The translations under genes and the position numbers were made by a program. The notes below the pieces were generated by a model that had not been told where the DNA came from, searched no databases, and saw nothing but the letters and a program-made list of their open reading frames with translations. A DNA stretch of 64,000 nucleotides from JAAELZ01 sp965237485 (lineage in GTDB: Bacteria; Pseudomonadota; Gammaproteobacteria; Arenicellales; Poriferihabitantaceae): assembly GCA_965237485.1 (NCBI GenBank), contig CBDEFQ010000009.1:992001-1056000 (forward strand). Direction: 5' to 3'. Below are positions 9,026 to 17,312 of this stretch, one piece after another (position 1 is the first letter of the stretch; each line of letters opens with the position of its first letter).

Positions 9026-10057
9026 TTACGTGCTAATCCCACTCGCACTTTTGGTTTGATGTATCAGTTTTGTATCACTTATTGAAATTCCACCTGCATA
9101 TTGAGCCAAAAGACCCGCATCTAGGTGTGCATACCGCCTCACCATCTCAGCACTTTCCCAGCCACCGAGTTCTTGCAAAACATGCAATGGAGTGCCAGCT
9201 TGAACATGCCATGATGCCCACGTATGACACAAATCATGCCAACGAAAGTCTTTAAGGCCAGCTGCTTTCACAGCCTTCCTCCAAGCCTTTGTATTGACCT
9301 GCCATACTGGTTTTCCAAGATAAGTAAATACAAATTTTTCATGTACTCCTTTCAGAGACTTAATGATTTTAAGAGCATCTTCATTGAGGGGTACAGCAAT
9401 AGCTTTTTTTGATTTAGCTTGATCTGGGTGAATCCATGCAATGGATCGATCAAGATCAACTTGAGACCATTCCATTCGGCAGACATTACGCTGCCTTAAC
9501 CCAGTTGCTAAACCAAAATGCGCCATATTTCTTTGATGGATTGGTAAAGCATCTAAAAGGTCTTTTGCTTGTTGATGTGTCAACCAACGAACACGTCGAT
9601 CTGTGACACGAAACATTCTAACCTTTGGAGCTTTATCTAACCATTCCCACTCATAGGTAGCTCTTCTTAAAATTGCGCGTAGTAATGAAAGGTAACGATT
9701 TGCCGTAGACTTACTCGTTGCCTCTGCCTTACTGCTAGCAATCACTTGAATCATTTGTTGATTAATACTGCTAAGAATCACTCCATTTAAATGAGTATCT
9801 AACCAGCGTAATATTCTAAAATCAATATCTACGCTTTTTTTATCCTCATTCTCTTGAAGCCATTTAATGACAGCATCGTTCCACAAATAGGTCGGTTTCT
9901 CACCAAGTTTCTCTACCTTCCAATACTCTGCTTTGAGCTTATCGTGAAACTCTTGAGCAGCTAATTTTTCGGTAGTCCCAGTAGTTTTGAGTATTCGCTT
10001 ACCACTGGGTGAGGTGAAACGCACCCACCAGACGTTGTTACGTTTGTATAGTGACAT
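9026..10057 (-). CDS. Tyrosine recombinase (island integrase), probably catalytically dead
   Basis: The 343-aa protein belongs to the phage-integrase family. It has an N-terminal Arm-type domain (LYKRNNVWWVRF), a SAM-like core-binding domain and a catalytic domain with ATGLRQRNV (Arg I), a KSKK segment and the nucleophile in VRRYAHL. The ATG at 10057 is preceded by GGAGA eight bases upstream, so it is preferred over a longer start at 10105. The catalytic HxxR box reads HDLC: codon TGT at 9227-9229 replaces the expected CGT. It sits next to tRNA-Met, as expected for an integrase using that tRNA. Confidence 0.9.
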   Translation of the reverse strand: MSLYKRNNVWWVRFTSPSGKRILKTTGTTEKLAAQEFHDKLKAEYWKVEKLGEKPTYLWNDAVIKWLQENEDKKSVDIDFRILRWLDTHLNGVILSSINQQMIQVIASSKAEATSKSTANRYLSLLRAILRRATYEWEWLDKAPKVRMFRVTDRRVRWLTHQQAKDLLDALPIHQRNMAHFGLATGLRQRNVCRMEWSQVDLDRSIAWIHPDQAKSKKAIAVPLNEDALKIIKSLKGVHEKFVFTYLGKPVWQVNTKAWRKAVKAAGLKDFRWHDLCHTWASWHVQAGTPLHVLQELGGWESAEMVRRYAHLDAGLLAQYAGGISISDTKLIHQTKSASGIST

Positions 10058-10317
10058 ATAGATTTCTCCATGGTTGTCACTTGCAACGCTTGCCGTGGTG
10101 AACAATAGCTCGACCGAATCACTTCGGCAAGATCTTTTTCGATAAATACCCAGCGTTTGCCAATCTTGGCACCGGGGAGCTTTCCGTCCTTTACTTTTTG
10201 CCGTAACGAACTAGGCGATAATTGCAAGAACTTCGCTGCTTCATCTAACGATAGGGTTTGTAGTGTGGCTGGCATTACCAATTTCTGCGTTACGAGTGAA
10301 ATATTTTCTGAACTCAT
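9961..10317 (-). CDS. Excisionase-like HTH protein
   Basis: The 118-aa protein contains a MerR/excisionase-type helix-turn-helix at about residues 20-70 (LSLDEAAKFLQLSPSSLRQ and KIGKRWVF), the fold typical of recombination directionality factors and small DNA-binding regulators. I prefer ATG at 10317 over an in-frame TTG at 10344. It overlaps the integrase start by 97 bp in another frame, an arrangement common for xis-int pairs. The C-terminal tail from about residue 78 is dictated by the overlapping integrase N-terminus and is probably not structured. A regulator rather than an excisionase is also possible. Confidence 0.65.
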   Translation of the reverse strand: MSSENISLVTQKLVMPATLQTLSLDEAAKFLQLSPSSLRQKVKDGKLPGAKIGKRWVFIEKDLAEVIRSSYCSPRQALQVTTMEKSICHYTNVTTSGGCVSPHPVVSEYSKLLGLPKN

Positions 10318-10455
10318 ATTCTCGAACAATTCCACAGAAATCAAAATTACAGCTTGGTTTAGCTTTATCCCGTTTTGTCCTTTTCATGATTATTTTTTGC
10401 ATTGTTACAACTTTCAGTTACACTACGTTACGTTGCTGAAAAATGATCAACATAA

Positions 10456-10485
10456 CCAAGGAGGCACATAATGGCAAAAGTAAGT
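10456..10485 (+). pseudogene. Displaced ribosome-binding site and first five codons of the 167-aa gene
   Basis: AAGGAGG (10458-10464) precedes ATG at 10471, encoding MAKVS, before the IS21-type element begins at 10486. Joining this to the sequence after the element gives MAKVSIPFSHW, the natural N-terminus of the gene now at 13260-13763. The insertion has therefore separated the native Shine-Dalgarno and start from the body of the gene. Confidence 0.8.
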
Positions 10486-10578
10486 TGCGTATTTTTACAA
10501 CCGTGGCCACCGAATTTTACGAAGCGTGGCCACTTGCACCAAGCCTTCAAACGGTCAAGTGATTTTAACGTAAAGTGG

Positions 10579-11324
10579 CTACACTTTGCTCTGTTGTGAC
10601 TGGATTTTTCTCATCGATTCCCCCTCTAATTGTATTTTGTGCGCGTTGTGTAATAAGCGATCCAGAATCGCATCAGCCAAAGTGGCTTCACCAATCGCAT
10701 CATGCCAATGTTGTGTGGGCAATTGACTGGTGATTAAGGTGGCGCCATTACCGTGGCGATCTTCTATTATTTCTAATCGGTCATTACGGTTTTGCTGAGT
10801 CAGTGTATCCAAGCCCCAGTCATCGATAATCAATAGTTTGATTTTTGCTATTTGTGCCAGTAGCTTGGTGTAACTGCCATCACCATGGCTCAAGGTCATT
10901 GCTTCAAATAAGCGGCTAGCACGAATATATTTTGTGCTAATGCCGTGCTCACAAGCCGCTTGTCCTAACACACAGGCCAAGAAGGTTTTGCCGGTGCCTG
11001 TAGGGCCTTGGATGATGACATTGCGGCTTTTGTTTACCCCGTCTAGGCCAGTAACTGCGCTACCGTGTCTTTGTGTAAACCTCGTCTAGTTCGGTAATCG
11101 ATGTCGTCTGCTTGGGCGCGATATCGTAACTTCGCTTGCTTGAGTAAACGCGTGACTTTGCGGTTATCCCGCACGGTGGCCTCGTGGTTTACGAGCAAAC
11201 TGAGTCGTTCGATAAAGCCCAGCTCATCATAAGTGTTAGGTGGGTCGAACTGATAGCACAGTTGCTCGGCCATGCCCGTTAGGCGTAATTCATTCAGTTG
11301 GGTAAGGGTTTGTTGTGGAGTCAT
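10579..11324 (-). pseudogene. istB: istB, IS21 helper ATPase, frameshifted
   Basis: IstB is the AAA+ ATPase that assists IstA. The start ATG at 11324 has a good Shine-Dalgarno (AGGAAAA). The N-terminal part (MTPQQTLTQLNELRLTG to TVAQLLA) ends at a stop at 11043. The rest, starting LDGVNKSRNV and holding the Walker A GPTGTGKT and LLIIDDWG (Walker B), continues in another frame. One missing base near 11048-11054 explains the break. The C-terminus runs to 10579. Confidence 0.85.
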
Positions 11325-11361
11325 AGTATTTTCCTGTTGGTTATAGATGAAATGGTTTGGG

Positions 11362-13077
11362 TTAATGGTAGTAATCGGCTCCGCGCACATTGGCATGGGT
11401 GCTTGGCAAAGTCTGTTGCTTATCGGGTTCGGTAGGTAGCTTGTCGAGACGGGTTTGTAGTATTGATGCAAGGTGTTTGTAATGCAGGCCGCCAATCTTC
11501 TCTGCGCGTAAACAGGCATTCTCTAAACGCGTCTTGCCGTATTTCTTGGCAAGGTTAAGAATGCCCAAACAAGCACGATAACCATGTTCTGGATGGGGGC
11601 GATTTTCTAATTGATAACGCACCACGCGCTCTGTCGCCGCACCGACCTGACTTGCCCAATTAAGAAACCGGTCAGGCGTCCACTCTTGGTGTTTAGCATG
11701 AGCTTTAGGCATGTGAGCGACATGGGTTGTGTGTCCGCCTTGGCCCATTGCTCGCGGATGTTGCGCGACCCCCTTGCCTTGGTAGAACACATCAATACAG
11801 TGCTCGCCCACGTGTAACATTACTTCCTCGCCGCGCAATTGATAGGGAACCGAGTAATGATGTCCATCATAGCTAACGTGATAATCGATGTGCGCCCGTG
11901 CTTTTACTACATGGCGATAGCTATAAGGCGTGCCAGGCAATGATTTAAGAGCAGGCTTATAATTGATTCAAACTGTGAGCGGCGAGAACCCGGGCGTTGT
12001 TTAAACCTAGATAAATCAGTTAAAACACGAAAGTCCATGCAAGCTCTTGATGCACCTGGCAAAATCAAAAAAAACCTTATCACCAATAAGGTGACCGCGA
12101 CTTTTTTGATTTCACTATGCACTTCAATTGCTTACATGTCTTTTCCGCGTTTAACTGATTTATCTAGGTTAAAGGGGCGATTGTTTAGATCATCTAGCAA
12201 TCCTCGAATAGCTTGATTAGCCTCATCCAAACTAAACAATTGCAGCTTGCGCAGCCGCATCATGATCCAGCGTTCGACAATCTGTACGCCCACCTCGGCT
12301 TTAGATTTATCCTTAGGCTTATAAGGTCTGGCAGGCATCACCGCCACACCGTAATAGGCGGCTAATTGTGCATAGCTGGGGTTGAGTTCGGGGTCATAAC
12401 GACCGGCTTTAGAAACAGCACTCTTGAGGTTATCGGGCACCACTGTTTGAGTAACACCGCCATAAAATTCAAAGGCGCGAACGTGTGGGCCTATCCAGTC
12501 AGGCAAGCTCTGTGTCCATGTGGCCTCGGCGTAGGTATAGGAACTGACTCCGAGCACTGAAACGAATACTTGGGCAGGGCGTGCTTCACCCGTACGAGCA
12601 TCAATAATACCTAAGGTTAAACCAGCATAATCAACAAACAGTTTATCTCCAGCAATATGAGTCTGGCGCATCGAGATTCTTTGCTTCTTGCGCCACTGAC
12701 CGAACAACACCGTGAAGCGAGAATAGCTGTAATGGTTGACTGGATGATGCTCGGCGTATTCTTCCCACAGTAATTGGCGAGTCATCCCTTTACGAGACCG
12801 TTCAACTGATATTTGTGCAAAGTCTGGCTCACACAATAAAGCAGTGGCAGGGGCCTCTGCATTTGGGCGGCTTTAATATCGCCTGCAGCTGTTGTTCATC
12901 CATGCCTGCTGGCAGGGGCCAGCTTAATTGGGCATTTGTTGCTCTGACGAGATATTTGGATACGGCGCTGCGTGACAGGTTTAAGCTGAGCGCGATTTTA
13001 CGGGAGGATAGTTGCGCCTCATAGTGCAAGCGCAGAATGTCTTTGAGTTTTAACATAGTGACCTTCTTGGGTTTCAT
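11362..13077 (-). pseudogene. istA: istA, IS21 transposase, frameshifted and split by a MITE
   Basis: IstA is the DDE transposase of IS21 elements. The N-terminal HTH segment (LRLHYEAQLSSRKIALSL) is read from 13077 to the frameshift. An extra base in a run of G at 12850-12853 shifts the frame before CEPDFAQISVERSRKG. The catalytic core follows with DKLFVDYAG (Asp), VVPDNLKSAV (Asp) and SKAEVGVQ (Glu). After LDDLNNRPF the gene is cut by the MITE at 12006-12168 and resumes with KQRPGSRRSQFE to the C-terminal domain ending at 11362. Confidence 0.87.
12006..12168. mobile_element. 163-bp MITE inserted in istA
   Basis: A perfect 19-bp inverted repeat, CCTAGATAAATCAGTTAAA and its complement, bounds a 163-bp non-coding stretch flanked by a 5-bp direct repeat TTAAA (12001-12005, 12169-12173). 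Removing it and one repeat restores the IstA frame exactly across NNRPF/KQRPGS. The inside has a second palindrome (CCTTAT/ATAAGG inside TCAAAAAA/TTTTTTGA), so the whole could fold as a long hairpin. It has no transposase; I do not recognise its parent family. Confidence 0.85.
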
Positions 13078-13259
13078 AGCTGTTCCAATACAAATAAAAG
13101 AACGGCAGGTTAACGGTTATAGTGTTAACCGCAAGAAGGCTGTGGAGGAATTTTACGGAAGCGAAAAAGTGTCCGCGCTTCGATAAAAATCAGTGGCCAC
13201 GGTTGGTAAAATCAGGTGGCCTCGCTACGTAAAATTAACTGGCCACGGTTGGTAAAAAT

Positions 13260-13763
13260 ATGCAAGTAAGTATCCCTTTTTCTCACTGGCACAACACTAT
13301 CCAAGGCTTGGAGTATTCACCCAAAGATTTCTTTTCTTTGCTGGACTCGGCAATCAAGAATAAAAAGCTAAAGGACATTAAAGTATCACGCATCAAGATG
13401 AGCGAAGGCGGGGTCTTTAGTGCAAACCGTGAATACCTGAGAGTAACGCGCAAGAATCTAGCATTTGATATTTGTGGTGCACCTTTTGGTAACGGGTTTT
13501 TCGTATCATGGTGGCTAGGTGATATGCCTTCTGGCTTGTTAGCATTTTTATACCGCATTCCTGTTATATCTTGGTTTGCGTACTTTTTTGAGAAGTTTGT
13601 AAAGCCAGAGACCTACTACACGCATGACACGCGGCTAATGTTTCAATCTCTTATCCACAGTGCGGTAATCAATTCCATTGATGGAATTACCGAAGAAAAA
13701 GGACTAAAAGCATTAACCCAAGACGAGCGAAAGCCTCTGATGCGAGATTTCTTCTCAACTTAA
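13260..13763 (+). CDS. Unknown 167-aa membrane-associated protein of the island
   Basis: I do not recognise this protein. It has a mixed N-terminal domain and a hydrophobic stretch at about residues 78-112 (FFVSWWLGDMPSGLLAFLYR and onward) that could insert in the membrane. The C-terminal part holds conserved-looking charged residues. It lies 29 bp before the HerA-like gene and is probably its operon partner. The present ATG is supplied by the right end of the IS21-type element and keeps frame (MQVSIPFSHW instead of MAKVSIPFSHW), but no good Shine-Dalgarno precedes it, so expression may be low. Confidence 0.6.
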   Translation: MQVSIPFSHWHNTIQGLEYSPKDFFSLLDSAIKNKKLKDIKVSRIKMSEGGVFSANREYLRVTRKNLAFDICGAPFGNGFFVSWWLGDMPSGLLAFLYRIPVISWFAYFFEKFVKPETYYTHDTRLMFQSLIHSAVINSIDGITEEKGLKALTQDERKPLMRDFFST

Positions 13764-13792
13764 ATGCCACTCATTTGGGGAGTTAGCTCAAA

Positions 13793-16699
13793 GTGTTTAC
13801 CTCAGTAGATAGGACGCATCTTTTCTACGAATGGGAAAGAGCGCTACGTGGATGGGAAATCACACAATACCCTGTAGACCCTGAACTTAGATTTGTCCCC
13901 TGCCTTAAAAACCATCCGCATTTATTAAGGCAAAATCAAGAGTTACAAGATGATGGCCGACACGAAACCATGCTCAGCCGGGTTTCGGAGCTATTTGGCA
14001 GCAAGCAGCCTCCAGCTCCTCCCCCAGAGGAGGAGCTGGAGATTTCTTTTCCTGAACCTGTTGAGCTAGACCCTGCAAGCGAGATAGTTGAGTTCCATCT
14101 TCTTTTGCCTCCCGAATTTAAGAGCAAGCAGTCGTTGATGCAGCAAATACTGCTTTCATTATCTTTTGTGCGTTATCCCTTGAGTTTTGAGGTAATTGGA
14201 ACGCATGAGCAAATCGTCGTCGTTCTAGCTTGCAGTCAACATGATGCTCCACAAGTGTATGATCAATTAACAGCCCACGCCCCTGAGTGTGTTATTGATC
14301 AAACTAACGACTACCTCGTTCAACAATTTGCAGAGCTAGGAGTAAGCGCCGTTGTGGATTTTGGCTTGGAAAATGAGGTAATGCTGCCACTTGCTTCAGA
14401 GTCATCTGGTTATGATTTACTCATTGGCATAATGGGGGCGCTATCACGCTTAGCTGAAGGAGAATGTGGTGTGTTGCAAATTATATTTCGAGTAACAAGA
14501 CAGAATTGGTCAGAAGCACTTATTGATGCAGTTACCGACTACGATGGTACTTCATTTTTCGCAGATGCTCCCAACCTAAAGCCTCAAACCGAGCAAAAAG
14601 TATCTTCGCCGCTATGTGCCTGCGTAATTAGGATTGCAGCGCACACAGCCTATCGTCAACGCTGTCATGAGCTTATTCGCGCTGTCAGTGGAACAGTTAT
14701 GCAATTTAGTAGTAACGGCAATAGCCTTATGCCACTTAGTAATGAAAGTTACCCTGATGATGTGCACATCAAGGACGCATTACTAAGGGCTACGCATAGA
14801 ACAGGCATGCTGTTGAATCTATCGGAGCTTACTTTATTTGCTCATTTACCCGATGCATCCGTACGAATCCCGAAACTCAAAAGAATCGCAAAACACACCA
14901 AGGCTGCGCCTAAAATAGCACAAAGTAGTGGAATATATTTAGGTGTCAACGAACATCACGGACACACCAATTCAGTAAAGCTTCAAACAGAACACCGCTT
15001 AAGGCACATGCATCTAATCGGTTCATCTGGCACAGGTAAATCCACCATGCTGTTGAATATGATTATTCAGGATATGCAAGCTGGCAATGGCGTGGCGGTA
15101 CTAGACCCGCATGGAGATTTGATCGGCACCTTACTTGGCTATGTTCCTGATGAGCGTATGGACGACGTTATTGTTTTTGATCCAGCCGACGAGGAATTCC
15201 CAATCGGTTTTAATATCATCGATGCACATAGTGAGCTTGAAAAAATATTACTCGCGTCTGACTTAACCTCTGTTTTTAAACGACTCTCTACATCTTGGGG
15301 CGATCAAATGAATTCGGTGTTGGCTAACGGCATTTCAGCCATGCTGGAAAGCACACAAGGTGGTACTCTGCATACACTCAGACGCTTTTTGGTAGACAAG
15401 TCGTTTCGCAAAGAATTTTTGACAACCGTCACTGACCCTGAAAATGTATTTTACTGGGAAAGGGAGTTCCCACTTCTACGCGGCTCGCCACAGGCACCTG
15501 TATTAACACGGCTAGATACCTTCTTACGCCCAAAGCCAATACGCCACATGGTAGCGCAACAGGAAAACAAAGTTGATTTCTCTCAGATCATGCAGGGTAA
15601 GAAAATCTTCCTAGCAAAGCTATCACAAGGCACTATTGGTACAGAAAACTCCTACCTCATGGGGGCTTTCTTGGTGACCAAGCTCAATCAGATTGCTTAT
15701 TCACGGCAAGCATTGAAACAAAACAAGCGTGAGAACTTTTTCCTCTACATTGATGAATTTCACAATTTCATTACACCCAGTATGGAGTCCATATTATCAG
15801 GTGCAAGAAAGTTCAATTTGTCGATGATATTGGCACACCAAGAATTAAGACAAATCGAAAGCAAAGATACCAACGTATCTGCCAGTGTGATGTCCAACCC
15901 ATATACTCGAGTGTGTTTTCGTTTAGGTGATTCAGATGCCAAGCGACTGCAAAGCGGTTTTTCTTTCTTTGAAGCAAAAGACTTACAAAGCCTCGGAATC
16001 GGTGAGGCCATTGCAAGAGTTGAGCGTTCTGAATTTGACTTCAATTTGTCGACTCCCCCACTACCTGATATTGGTCAACGCCAAGCCGAAGAAAAATCAC
16101 AAACAATCATTCGCCAATCTCAACAAAGGTATGGCCTTCCGCGAGAACAAGTTGAGGAACTGATTAATCAATCTATTAGTGGAGGCTCAAGGGATATAAA
16201 GCGTGCTGCGACCAATACTCCTGTAAAAAGCACTGAAGCTGAAGCCGCTTCAACTCTTAAAGGTCGTGGCGGGCAACAACACAAAGAAATACAAAAGCTT
16301 GTAAAAGACACTGCTGAAAAATATGGTTTTAAAGCCATGATTGAAAAACCTAGCGACAACGGCAGAGGTCATGTTGATGTGGTACTAGAGAAAGAGGATT
16401 TACAAATTGCGTGTGAAATTAGCGTCACCACTTCTGTGGATCATGAGGTGGTGAATGTAGAAAAGTGTTTTGATGCAGGATTTGACCAGGTGATGTGTTT
16501 TTCTGATAACCCTGAAACCTTGCGGGGTTTAAAATCGGCTGTTGAAAATATCGAAAGACTTAAATCAAAATCTATTTCGTTTGTGCCTTCATCCCTGATT
16601 GAAAAGCATTTAAGTAGCCTGTCAAAAAAGACCGTGAAAAAATATTGGGCTATGATGTCCATGTCAATTACGGCGACCTTTCACCCAAACCTTAAATAA
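13793..16699 (+). CDS. HerA/VirD4-like ATPase with C-terminal nuclease-like domain
   Basis: This 968-aa protein starts at GTG (13793). It carries a FtsK/HerA-superfamily ATPase core with Walker A GSSGTGKST at residues 410-418 (K416) and Walker B LYIDEFHNF (D654, E655). The later segment SNPYTRVCFRLGDSDAKRL resembles the TraM-recognition/VirD4 sensor region. After a linker, about residues 800-968 look like a PD-(D/E)XK nuclease: helix HKEIQKLVKD, then D862 in HVDVVLE, then E875 in CEISVTT, with Ser where Lys is usual. The N-terminal 400 residues are unassigned. It may pump or cleave DNA in conjugative mobilisation or defence; sequence does not decide. Confidence 0.75.
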   Translation: MFTSVDRTHLFYEWERALRGWEITQYPVDPELRFVPCLKNHPHLLRQNQELQDDGRHETMLSRVSELFGSKQPPAPPPEEELEISFPEPVELDPASEIVEFHLLLPPEFKSKQSLMQQILLSLSFVRYPLSFEVIGTHEQIVVVLACSQHDAPQVYDQLTAHAPECVIDQTNDYLVQQFAELGVSAVVDFGLENEVMLPLASESSGYDLLIGIMGALSRLAEGECGVLQIIFRVTRQNWSEALIDAVTDYDGTSFFADAPNLKPQTEQKVSSPLCACVIRIAAHTAYRQRCHELIRAVSGTVMQFSSNGNSLMPLSNESYPDDVHIKDALLRATHRTGMLLNLSELTLFAHLPDASVRIPKLKRIAKHTKAAPKIAQSSGIYLGVNEHHGHTNSVKLQTEHRLRHMHLIGSSGTGKSTMLLNMIIQDMQAGNGVAVLDPHGDLIGTLLGYVPDERMDDVIVFDPADEEFPIGFNIIDAHSELEKILLASDLTSVFKRLSTSWGDQMNSVLANGISAMLESTQGGTLHTLRRFLVDKSFRKEFLTTVTDPENVFYWEREFPLLRGSPQAPVLTRLDTFLRPKPIRHMVAQQENKVDFSQIMQGKKIFLAKLSQGTIGTENSYLMGAFLVTKLNQIAYSRQALKQNKRENFFLYIDEFHNFITPSMESILSGARKFNLSMILAHQELRQIESKDTNVSASVMSNPYTRVCFRLGDSDAKRLQSGFSFFEAKDLQSLGIGEAIARVERSEFDFNLSTPPLPDIGQRQAEEKSQTIIRQSQQRYGLPREQVEELINQSISGGSRDIKRAATNTPVKSTEAEAASTLKGRGGQQHKEIQKLVKDTAEKYGFKAMIEKPSDNGRGHVDVVLEKEDLQIACEISVTTSVDHEVVNVEKCFDAGFDQVMCFSDNPETLRGLKSAVENIERLKSKSISFVPSSLIEKHLSSLSKKTVKKYWAMMSMSITATFHPNLK

Positions 16700-16739
16700 A
16701 AATAACGATCAACACTGATTTTCCTTCATGATCTAGTGC

Positions 16740-17144
16740 TTAATCAAATAGTAATCCCATTATAAATGGCACAATATTTATTCGTTCGCGCAGTACCGTA
16801 GTAATGTCGACAGGCTTACTAAAATAGTTATCTACAACGATGTTTTTACGCAGAGCACACTCACTTGCTACCGTAAGAGCATCATCAGCATAGGCATCAT
16901 TCATCGAACCCCATGATTTAGTCACATCTACAATGTAGGTATCTTGATAATCAAGAAAGGCATTTCTATCTGTGGTGTTCGCCCAAGAAACTGAGTTTGG
17001 GTCAATTGTGACGTCAATATTTTTCCATTCAGTTGGGCAGGCAATATCTACTAGCTGTGTTGGCGTATGATTAATGGATGCAGTAACAGCAGAAACATAA
17101 AGCCCTGCCAGTAAGCCGATGAGTATTTTCTTGTATCCGTGCAT
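16740..17144 (-). CDS. Small secreted protein of unknown function
   Basis: The 134-aa protein has a signal peptide (MHGYKKILIGLLAGLYVSAV, cleavage probably near VTA-S). Mature residues include three Cys (IACP, ECALR) and the region VDVTKSWGSMNDAYADDA. The C-terminus ends with a hydrophobic stretch IVPFIMGLLFD. I recognise no family. It lies on the opposite strand from its neighbours, between the HerA-like gene and the Rhs locus, with a 153-bp spacer behind it. Confidence 0.5.
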   Translation of the reverse strand: MHGYKKILIGLLAGLYVSAVTASINHTPTQLVDIACPTEWKNIDVTIDPNSVSWANTTDRNAFLDYQDTYIVDVTKSWGSMNDAYADDALTVASECALRKNIVVDNYFSKPVDITTVLRERINIVPFIMGLLFD

Positions 17145-17312
17145 CTGTTGATAACCCCTTGGATATTGATCATTTACGTAATTTCAGCCTGAATTTAAAC
17201 TGAACACTAGAATTGGATTGTAGTTTCTTGTAGGATTGCGCGCAATAAATATTTAGTTTTACGGGAAGTTACACGGGTATGGCACAACAAAATTTGCCTA
17301 AGTTTTATTTTC

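Larger units (their letters stand above)
10486..13264 (-). mobile_element. IS21-family element, inactive
   Basis: The 2,779-bp element is bounded by imperfect inverted repeats of about 25 bp (TGCGTATTTTTAC at the left, TGCATATTTTTAC as complement of the right end). A direct repeat AGTAAGT of 7 bp flanks it (10479-10485 and 13265-13271). Extra GTGGCCAC-type repeats occur inside both ends, as in IS21 elements. It encodes istA then istB on the minus strand. Both are broken: istA by a frameshift and a MITE, istB by a frameshift. It cannot move by itself. Confidence 0.88.

Noticed and set aside
10157..10471. ORF of 104 aa opposite the HTH gene
   Set aside because: It is the antisense of the excisionase-like gene and leader, with no domain or ribosome-binding site.
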